DNA of 14,692 nucleotides from Amoebophrya sp. AT5.2 (lineage: Eukaryota > Sar > Dinophyceae > Syndiniales > Amoebophryaceae). The notes beneath the pieces were generated by a model. It saw only the letters and a list, made by a program, of their open reading frames with translations. It did not search any database and was not told the origin of the DNA. This document shows, piece after piece, positions 6,436 through 14,692 of this stretch. The first letter of the stretch is position 1. Every line of letters begins with the position of its first letter. A program made the translations under genes and the position numbers. Location: positions 1 to 14,692 of the forward strand of contig RXOD01005334.1 of NCBI GenBank assembly GCA_005223375.1, given 5' to 3'.

Positions 6436-9400
6436 TTAATTGTCAGTTCTTCTAATCTCCAGCATAACTGCCTCTTTCTTCGCAACAAGCATCCTTTTCA
6501 GCGCCAAAACTTTTTCCCTCTGGCCTGAAGAACAACCACTACTTCTCCGCCCACTCACGAGCCTTGCTGTCGGCCCCCCCGACCAGCAACCATCCAGCCA
6601 TTTTTCCACCAACCCGATTAGTTTTTCCAGAACCACCTTGTACAGCTTGACGTTTCCAAACGCTGTTTCCACCCACCTTTTTCGCTCTGCCTGCGCCTCT
6701 AACCACGTCAGAATTCCCGTTTCGTACAGGAAGTCGCTTTCGTTTGACTTTGATGTTCTTGTCCCGACAGAGTTGCTATCATCCGCTCCACCTGAATTAT
6801 GGGCGGCCACGAGCTGCACCTGCCCCAGGAGCCCGTTGTCGCCGACGATGTCTGCCCAGCACGAAAAGGGGCACAGCTCCCGGTCGTTAGACCAGGAAAG
6901 CAGCATGGACAGGGTGGCCTGGCCGAATTTCAGCATTTCCAGCCCTCGCGGACCGGCGGCTTTCAGGATTGAGAGCAAAAACCTCTTGTCTTCTTGGCAG
7001 CTGTCCACGTCGTCGGAAAGGAAGAACAGCTCGAAGATCGACTGTATGCAGTTATCGGTTGGGAGGAAGGGTGCCTGGTTGAAGCACTTGCCGACCTTGC
7101 GGTAGAGGGGGTGCTCGGGTGACCTGAGGATTTCACACGACTTGGCGAGGAACACGGAGAGGACCGGGTTGAGCGCGGCTGGAGCGAGAGGAAAATTTTT
7201 CACTTCTCTCCCGACGTCCTCTGGGGTCGTGGCTTTCTCGGTTTTCTCCATGCCCATGTCGGGAGTAGAGATCTTGCGCTTCTTCGTCGGGGGCTCTTCT
7301 AGATCGGCGTTGTTGTTCGTAGTTTCCGGACGAGGAAGTTCAGCTGATGCGTTATTTGTAACCACCGGCGCGAGGGAGTTTCTTGTGACGTCCAACAGCA
7401 GCATGAGCTGCGGCGCCTCACGGAAACTGTACTTCTTTCGCGGTCCTTCAGCGTCTGGCATCTTCTCCTCCTCCCCTAAAGTACCTTCTTGATGATGTTC
7501 TTGTTCATGTTCCTGTTCTTGAGCGGCCGCGTGGTCCTTTCCTTCGCCCTCCATCAACTCGCGTACTCCGCTCAGGCCGGTCGCCGCCATCTGCCGCAGC
7601 TCCTCATCCTCCGAACCCAACCCGGCCAGCAGCAAAGACACCGCACCCGACTGGCAGAAGCCTCGCGCGCTCGGTTTCACCACATCAAGCGTGCTGGCGT
7701 TTTCGAGGTTCATCAAAATGCATTTGTAGACAAAACGCAGGTCGTAAGGAGCAGTTCCGGCGCTCGTAGTGGATGTCGCTGCTGCACCTGCAGAAGAACT
7801 TGGTCTAAAAAGATGAGCGGTTTTTGTAGTGAACATCTGATCGATCGTCGCGCGCACCCGACTCGGCACGAGCAGCAGCTGCATTTCCGATTCCGAAAAA
7901 CGGATTTTAGAGGCACCCGGCTGTGACGACGTTGACGTATTATCATGCGCATGCCCGCCGCTAAGAACATTATAAATCGGCGGCACCCTCTCGAATCCAT
8001 GTTCCACTAACGCTGCGAGCGAAAAAATGTCCCCGTCTCTTTCCGATGTCGACGCGGTGTAGGAGGGGGCGTGTTTCGCCAATAACCGCACGGCCCAGTC
8101 GAGGGAGTACGAAGTAGAGCTCGTCGTCGTGGACGGAGTTGGGGAAGAAGCTCCGCTCCCGCTCTCCGCCACCTCGACCCTTACGAAGGCTTCGTCGGAC
8201 TTCCTCTTCAGTCTCACGGGGCAGAGCAGGGCGAGTCGGGCCGCACGGGCTGCGGTTTGAAGGGTCGTGGCCTCCCTCGCGTCTGCATTTTCTTCCTCTT
8301 CACTGCTCCGATCCCCGACTGACGTAGTCGATATTAGCCATTGCAACGCGCACGGCAGCGCCGCGGCGTCCGGCAGGGCGTCGAGAAAGGCCTTCACTTC
8401 GTTCGCCGAGGCCTTCACCTCATGTTCATCCGCCGAGGTCTTTTTTGTGAACCCCGAAAAAATGAATCGGGTCCAGTCCACCGCGGCGACAGCCCGTGGG
8501 TGCAGCAGCGGGAGCCAGTTGGCGAGGAGTCGAAGATTTGCTTCTTCCGCGAGGGGTTGGAGTGCAGAGATCTGCTTCTTCCGCGGAAGGTGCGCGACGC
8601 GGAGAAGCCGCGACTCAAGGAGGAACGACCGGCGGAGAGAAACCTGAAAAAAGAAAATTCGTTTTCGCGAAGGAACCTATGCCGAGCAGTTATTCAGTTC
8701 ATTCATGACGGCCGCCCGCTGAGAGACGAATTTGAATTTCCCAGCTCTTTTTAAAGTAAGTGACACTAGCGTGTTCTCGATCGACATCGATGTATGTATG
8801 TGATAGTACCTCTTCATCCGCCTCCTCCACCGCTTGAAGGAATTTTTCTGCCAGGTAGTTTCGGCTGTACGCTTCAAGACATTTCGGTTGCTTCCCTCGT
8901 CCGCGTCCATACGCCATGATCAGCTTGTGCACTTCCAAAGGAGACAAGCACATCTCCCCGTCGGCCATCGGTCTCCCCGCCTCCTGCAATAACGCGCAGA
9001 GATTCTCCTGAATATTATTCGTCCCCAGCAGCCAGTCTGGCGGAGTATGCGCCAAAAGTTCCAGTTGCATTTTCACCCCATTAATCTGCCTTTCACCATC
9101 CCGGAGTGGTCCGTACATCGCGTCGCGGAAACGCTCATTCTTCCGCCAGAAGCTTTTCAACGCGGACAGCAGGGATCTCGCGTCGGTGGCTTCTTCGAGA
9201 GTAGAAGATTCCTCGTCCTCCTGTGTCGTAGATGATCCCTCGTCCTCCTGTTTCCCCCGTGGGAGAGATTCTTTATCGTCCACTTCTTCGTCCCCAACAA
9301 GATGAAAGTCCTCGCCTTCAAGAACACCTTCGCGGCTCTTTGGTTCATCTCCAGACCTGAAGTTGATCTCTGCTCCACCCCCTACTTCAGCAGGGGAACA

Positions 9401-12400
9401 AGAGGGGAACTTCCTGACCTCCGCGACGACCTCTAGCAGCAACAAAACCGCGAGCCCACTCCACCCGTTCCAGTGAACCACGAGCTTTGCGATCATCCGG
9501 AGAATGCCTGTCAACGCATCCGGCGTCAGTCGAAAAACAATCTCCGGGAGCCGATGCAGCTCTTCGTCCTGGTCCTCCCCCGAGCCCGAAAACCCCAGCC
9601 AGGCGGCGGTGGGAAAGTCGCTGCGGCGGAAAGCGACGGCGATGGTCCTCCTCTTCATCGAGTTGTTGTTGATTGATGGCCGCGCCCCCGGGGAAAATGT
9701 TGCTGGCGGTCTACTTACCTCATGATCTTCTTCTACAGAGAGAAACTTCATCATGGAGAGAAATATCACCTCGAGATGAGCGGCCCAGGGAGAGCCAGAG
9801 AGCTTCCGGATAACGCCTGCGAGGTGCTCTGACGCCTGCGAGGTAGTACCTTCCGACGACGATGAAGTAGACGGAGCATTCGACAGCAAGAAGAAGAGGA
9901 GGTAGCAATGGACAGGATCAACAAAGGGGCAGCCGTCGACGAAAATCCGGTTCTCTCCGGCTTCCGTCAACGACTCGTTGCGATCGTGGTCTCTCCGGCT
10001 TGTTCCGTGCTGTTGGCTTCGGATGGCCGTGGCCGTGGTCAATACGGGAGTCGGACGAGACGTCGTCGTCGTGGTCACCCTCAAGGGCGCAGCCAACAGG
10101 ACGGCCCAGGCGTGGTCTCGCGCCGCGGCTTTCAATGCTGCAGATACCTCCAACTCGCCCCCCGCTATCTCCAGCAAGAGCAGCTCCAGTTCTGCCTCCT
10201 CTTCAAGCAGGTGCCTCCGATTCGTGCTGTGCTTTGGCCACTTCTCAGCAACTTTTTTTCTTTCGGCGAGCTTGGACTTGAGGAAATGTAATAACTCGTT
10301 GCCGAGGAGCTCCAGAAATTCTGCAACCTCCACCCGGCTTGGCCGATCTTCGTCAACTGTCGTGCTTGTGAGGGAGGTCCTCCTGCTCGTTGTTTTCCCC
10401 ACAAACTTGCGAACCTCATCGCGTAAATCAAAATCACCACATTGAAAAAACTTCTTCCCCAGACGCCGCAGCAGAAAGCTCAGCTCTTGCAGGCTCCAGT
10501 CATGGGCGCGAAGAGCTGGATTCGTTTCATTGTCGAAGAAACTACTTTTGATAGGGAAAGATGAACCCGGACCCGCCGGAATCGTAATCGTATTCGCGCG
10601 CTCCACGAGGCAAATCAGTGGGCACCAGCGCGTCAGCTGAGACACGACGTCGTTGATGTTGGAACAAGAAGTGCTGGCCTGCGCAACTCCCGCTTCATCC
10701 CCCTTCCTCCACTTACTTTCGGCGATTTTCAACAGTTCGGCGCAAAAAATGGCACATTTCCCCCCTTCCCTCCCTTCGAAGTTGGTCTGTTTCGCCGCCA
10801 TCTTTTTTTCGTACTCCTCCACGCCCCGCAGCAGGGTTGTTTTCTCCAGCTCTCTCTTCAAGTAGGCGTCCTTCTTCTCCCACAAGTCATTCAGCAAATC
10901 CAGGAGGTATATCGCCTTGGAATCGAGAGTCGCGCAGGCGAGGATCGTCCCCTGCAGCACGACTGCCTCCAGGTTATGCTCCCCGTTTTCGGCCGCCTTC
11001 GTACAAATCGTTTTTTCGCGTTGGTACGACGCGTTCACGATCCGCTGACACACCGCGCGCAAAAACGGCGACACCTCGTCCTCCCACTCGTCCGTGTTCA
11101 TGTTCCTCGCGATCGTTTCCGCCTCCTCCAAAAGCCGCACAAACAGCGAGCGCAGAAACGTCACAGTGGTGCTCGTAGTCGTCCGATGGGCGTCGCCAGT
11201 CGTCGCGTCTGACGCATGTCCGAGGTCGTGGATATCGCGCCGTACTACTGCATTGGAAAAGAAGCAGTAGTAGGCGATCTGGACCTCAAGCAAGTTCCCG
11301 CCGAACAGAACCCCCAGCTCCTCCCGAACGCATAACATCCGGAACAGCGTTTCCCTCAAATACTTCCCCCCTCCCCCCCCCTCCCTGACCAAAAGCCGCA
11401 GGAGGGCGTCGACGAACGCGAAGGCGCCGGACTTCTTGAACTTGAGCCCAGTCGCACTTCGTGAACTTGGCATGGCAGACGAAGTAGACGCAAGAAGGTT
11501 CGCGCGCACGTCGGCCTGCACCAAGTCTAAGTACGCGCGAATCTTCCGCTCACTCGCACCGAAGAGGATGGCGTGGTCGCTTCGAGGCTTTAATTCTTGT
11601 GCTGATGATCCTGCTCTCGTTCGTGGTCCTGTTGTCGCTTCATCTCCGTTGGCGGGTGCTGCCGTGAGCAACTTGGCGAAGCTGAAGTTGGTGGTCTTCT
11701 CTCCTGAAAACCGGTTTCCGGTAACCTCATTCAATTTCAGGTAGGCTGCGACCGTCCGGCACCACTGCTCCCACAACAAACCGGATTCGTCGTCCGGCGT
11801 GGGGCTTTCTGCAGTCGGGGACTGATGTTCCTGTCCCGCTTTCTGGAATGCAACAGCCTGGTGACCCCCGCCGCCGCGGGTAGCATCGTTACAAGATGAA
11901 CCTCCGCCGCTGCCCCCCGCAGCCTCCGCAGGAAGACCATGGTCTCCAGCACAAGAAGTCTGCGAAGGTGGACGAGCAGCCGAATTCGACACGTGGAGCT
12001 CCAACTGATCGTCTTCGTCATCTGCTACGGAGGAAGTTTTTAGCAGGTCGACAAACCCTGACTCGCCGTAGCGGAGGCACCAGGAGCAAATGCTAAGCAC
12101 CACCTGCGAATCCGGCACAGTGGAGAGGAGCTCCTCGGCGAACTCATCGCTTTTTTCCGAAAAGCTGACCTTGTTTTCCCTTTCCGAGAATCGGAGCTGC
12201 TTGTTGTTACGTAGTTGCGTGCCTCGTATCACTCGCGGCAGCACGGTTGCAAGCAATACCTCGATCAGGGCGAGAGTTTCCAAAACCACGGATTTGTCCT
12301 GGCTCCACAACGCTTGCAGCAGCGCCTTCTTCGTCAACCCGGTTGGTAGCGACATCAAATGCAGCTTATTGTTATTCCCATGTTGCCCATCATCTTCGCA

Positions 12401-13969
12401 CGAATAACCTCCGGTAGTTGTTGGGGCACAAGACCACCGCGAAAAAAGTTCCTTCCAGAACCCGGCTTGACACGGCTCGAACTGAATTTTCTGCAGCCAG
12501 CTTGCGGTGAAAGTCGCACCGTGGGCCTCGAGGATCGACACCAGCAATGTCCGCGCGTGGGGGCGCGTCTGCATGATTTTCGCCAAGTCGCACGTTATCT
12601 GCAGCAGGGTCTGGACGTCGCGCTCCCCGCGAAACAACACCCGGTCGCAGCAGAAACGCGTCAGAATGCGCAGAAGAAGCGAGTCCACTCGCTCGTCCAC
12701 CTCTACTACTTCTGAAGGCGCCGAAGGTGTGTAAAAATTATCTCCCACGCGCTCCACTCTGCGGCTGCCGGTGTTGTCGAAGCCGAAAGAGCTGGCACCG
12801 CCGCCGCGCCCACCGTTCCACAAGTTCGAACCACCCTTCCACAAGTTGGCCGCCAGCACTTTCACTGCCGCCGCGTTCAAAAAGACCAGTTTCCCCACCC
12901 GCGGCAACGACAGTGGGCAAAGCAACGCTCTCTCCATCGAGTTCAACCACCCCCCGACATCCGCAAACAGCGCCCCCAGGTTCACGAACAAACTAGTTTT
13001 ATTTTCGCGAGTTGCTGTCTCATGTTCTTCAGAAAAGAACAATAAATGGAAGCAGTGGCCCCAGTTTTTGTTTTTCAAAATCGCCGCGCTTATGTCCGTG
13101 TCCTCATAGTCGAAGAGGATGCGTAGGAAGTCCGAATACAGCTTCGGCACGGAGTTGCCGTGCAAGTTGAAGATCGCGCCAGTCGCTCCTACCGCTGTCG
13201 GAAACCTGTAGGCCCCAATCGACGTGATCGCCCGCCCGGCGGCCGACGAGGGTTGCGTCGCAGCCGATCTCTTATCGGCTTTCGAAGCGGCTGCTTTATT
13301 TCCCCCATTTATTCCACTTCCACCAGACCTCGCAGCCGCCCCCCCTGTTGCTTGGCGGGAAAATCTCCGCACCGCGCTGGAAAACCGACGGCCTTCTTCC
13401 AAAACAGGCATCACTGTGCTGCAGACCTTCTCCGCCATGCCCCGCCCGAAGCACGCGAGAGCGCAAAGGAGGCGGAGGACCCCCGCCACGCGGATCTCCT
13501 TCACTTCGCCTGGTGGTGCCCCTTGGTGTTTAGTTCCAGAGGAAGCGGAAAGTCCTGTAAGCCCCCACACCTTCACGAGCTCCGGCTCCAGCAACCGCAG
13601 GCAAATGTTTCCGAGCTCCGCACGATGAAGCCCGGCCCGCGCCCCCCCCCATCTGGGTCCGAAGAGGAGCAGAACCGCGGAAAATAGATCCACCACGAGC
13701 GCCACGGTTAACTCCCTCCGGTGCTCCTCCGAGTCGCCGGGTATCCTTTCGTGGAGGTTTTTCCGGTCCAACAGTCGGAACAACTCCTCGCAATGCGGGG
13801 ACAGGGTTAAGTAGTCGTGCAGGAGTTTCAGCTCGCCGCCGTCCTTGATGTTGTTGCGGAGCTGGCGCAAGCCGTCTTCGGGCGCGTTTGAGCGGAGCCG
13901 CTCGACTAGGAGCGCGGCGGCCGCGGCAGGGTTCGCCGCAAGATTCTCAATTAGAGTACTTGTCGCCAT
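6436..13969 (-). CDS. URB1: URB1/Npa1-like nucleolar pre-ribosome-associated protein (two exons)
   Basis: URB1 (yeast Npa1/Urb1) is a large nucleolar alpha-helical repeat protein in early pre-60S particles, needed for maturation of large-subunit rRNA. I join exon 1 (13969-8810, 1720 codons) to exon 2 (8643-6436), giving about 2455 residues. Yeast Urb1 is about 1760 residues and human URB1 about 2270. The ATG at 13969 follows an in-frame TAG at 13991-13993. Residues about 45-480 match the N-terminal Npa1 domain (LLHDYLTLSPHCEELFRLL at 49-67; IRVAGVLRLLCALACFG at 159-175). Residues 541-575 (LPTGLTKKALLQALWSQ, then a helical stretch) fit the following URB1 segment. Residues about 2020-2310 match the C-terminal NopRA1-type domain (HPLYRKVGKCF, FELFFLSDDVDS, FLLSILKAAGPRGLEML), and ETGILTWLEAQ follows at about 2361. 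A KKRK nuclear-localisation-like patch lies at 2174-2177 in a low-complexity insert. S/T-rich and acidic inserts enlarge the protein. Other in-frame introns cannot be excluded. Confidence 0.9.
8644..8809 (-). other. URB1 intron (166 nt, GT-AG, phase 0)
   Basis: On the minus strand exon 1 ends ...GATGAAGAG and the intron begins GTACTATCAC at 8809. It ends TTTTCTTTTTTCAG at 8644, after a clear polypyrimidine tract, and exon 2 begins GTTTCTCTCC. Both sites fall between codons, so splicing links ...EEADEE to VSLRRSFLLE... in one frame. The 54 codons from the acceptor to the first start-like codon at 8481 are open. Without splicing, the first frame runs into a stop at 8699. A CTGAATAAC stretch about 50 nt before the acceptor could be the branch region. 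Confidence 0.88.
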
Positions 13970-14268
13970 CGATTTATAGCTATTTTGATGCTACTTAATA
14001 TGCGCGTCTGCGTTTAGCCGAATACTGTTGGGCCTGTTCGATGGTCTATGCAAGGGATGCAGAAAAGAGGTATGCAACGGCTTTAGTTTGCTTCATGCAA
14101 GTGGCATCATCGGGCACGCGCCTCCAATCTAGTATAGGTAGCGACAAGTATTGCCTCTCGCTACCGTAATCGGCTTCGTCCCGTCCCTGCAATGCATTGG
14201 ATTTGTTTACTAGTTTGTTGACGTCGTCCTCGTCCAAAGGTGGCGGGGCCGGGGGAAAAAAAGGGGGG

Positions 14269-14380
14269 CGGTGAGTAATAGTAAACAACGCATTGCGGAA
14301 TACTTCCTTTCTGGGATACTTCTCGACAGACCGATGTACACGACGCGCAGTCTAAGGATCGCATTACTAACTACTCACCG
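14269..14380. repeat. Inverted GTGAGTA pair
   Basis: CGGTGAGTA at 14269-14277 is the exact reverse complement of TACTCACCG at 14372-14380, with 94 nt between. Each arm contains a donor-like GTGAGT pointing inward. A weaker match (TAGTA) continues beyond the arms. Nine-base arms can arise by chance, so this is only a note. Confidence 0.5.
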
Positions 14381-14558
14381 ATTTTTAAAAGGATCGCATA
14401 CAACGCATTTGTTTTGGTCCACGAAGATCGCAACTAAGGACGTACTTACATCCAGGATCTAGCTCCAGACCACAACCTCCAGGCAGAGTTTAACAGAAGC
14501 TGCACATTCAACGATTGATGATCTCGGCGGGCGGGCTGCATCTTTTCATTTTTTTCAG

Positions 14559-14692
14559 TCGTTGGGATCGCTGATATCGATACGGTTCCTGGAATCACGT
14601 CGGCCACAAACTGGAGAAGACAGATTCAACACCCAGACTGCATTGATCCATCAAGTTCTGCAGTGTGCATCCTTGTTCGGGTACATTCGTAA
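14559..14692 (+). other. Possible + strand exon after a strong 3' splice-like site
   Basis: TTTTCATTTTTTTCAG ends at 14558 and is the best polypyrimidine-plus-AG signal in this flank. One frame from 14559 (SLGSLISIRFLESRRPQTGE...) is open to the window edge. A second (VGIADIDTVPGITSATNWRR...) runs to a TAA at the last three bases. Neither peptide is recognised and no upstream exon is assured, so this may be chance. Confidence 0.2.

Larger units (their letters stand above)
13970..14692. other. URB1 upstream region; possible edge of another gene
   Basis: No gene can be called with confidence. An in-frame stop at 13991-13993 closes the URB1 frame. TATAAA lies only a few bases before the URB1 ATG, too close to act as a TATA box. 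The minus strand has a GGAT|GTAAGT donor-like site near 14449-14454, which could end an untranslated first exon of URB1. The + strand has GGCG|GTGAGT at 14271, TACTAAC at 14365-14371 and a strong TTTTTTTCAG acceptor-like site ending at 14558. A poly-G/poly-A run lies at 14252-14268. The minus-strand frame at 14046-14288 (80 codons) has no recognised feature. Confidence 0.45.

Noticed and set aside
6440..7105. 221-codon + strand open frame at the 3' end of URB1
   Set aside because: It lies opposite the conserved C-terminal domain of URB1 and shows no recognisable feature of its own.
8482..8643. Exon 2 of URB1 as an independent gene starting at the GTG at 8481
   Set aside because: The 54 codons upstream to the splice acceptor are open and read like the rest of the helical protein, and the acceptor joins exon 1 in phase. 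A GTG start is not expected in a eukaryote.
13972..13980. TATAAA just before the URB1 ATG
   Set aside because: It is within a few bases of the start codon, too close to position transcription initiation; probably chance AT-rich context.
14046..14288. 80-codon minus-strand frame upstream of URB1
   Set aside because: It has no recognised motif, spans poly-G/poly-A sequence and is separated from URB1 by stops. It could be a UTR exon, but nothing supports coding.

Overview
The window looks like nuclear DNA of a eukaryotic microbe. It has very long open frames, at least one short GT-AG intron, no ribosome-binding-site or operon layout, GC-rich coding sequence and more AT-rich intergenic DNA. The proteins are full of Q, S/T, P, A and acidic low-complexity runs. 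All three genes I can support lie on the minus strand. Co-oriented genes, tandem duplication and short introns would fit an alveolate such as a dinoflagellate relative, possibly a parasitic one, but this is a guess from style. No marker in the window fixes the taxon.

Layout, left to right on the + strand. (1) Positions 142-2403 hold a 753-codon Q/H- then P-rich protein (called paralogue 1). (2) About 1.3 kb of intergenic DNA follows. (3) Positions 3691-5642 hold a second low-complexity protein (paralogue 2), read from two frames that need an intron or a frameshift to join. (4) About 0.8 kb of intergenic DNA follows, carrying a 35-bp tandem repeat. (5) Positions 6436-13969 hold a large gene recognised as URB1/Npa1, a nucleolar factor for early 60S ribosome assembly; two long frames are joined in phase by a 166-nt GT-AG intron. 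(6) The last 0.7 kb is the URB1 upstream region, with splice-like signals and possibly the edge of another gene.

The most interesting part is the pair of paralogues. They share a signal-peptide-like segment (KTALAA..LLPIK), a short conserved module (a LxxMLK motif followed by PQVH.LADVE..L), an MEV[ED] segment and peptides that closely resemble PAM2, the motif that binds the MLLE domain of poly(A)-binding protein. Short homologous blocks also recur in the same order upstream of both genes, so the duplication probably included upstream DNA. I do not recognise the family. The secretory-looking N-terminus and the PAM2-like motifs point to different cell compartments, and the window does not settle which is right.

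URB1 is a housekeeping gene with no evident functional link to the pair. Introns, start codons and transcript ends are inferred from sequence only.
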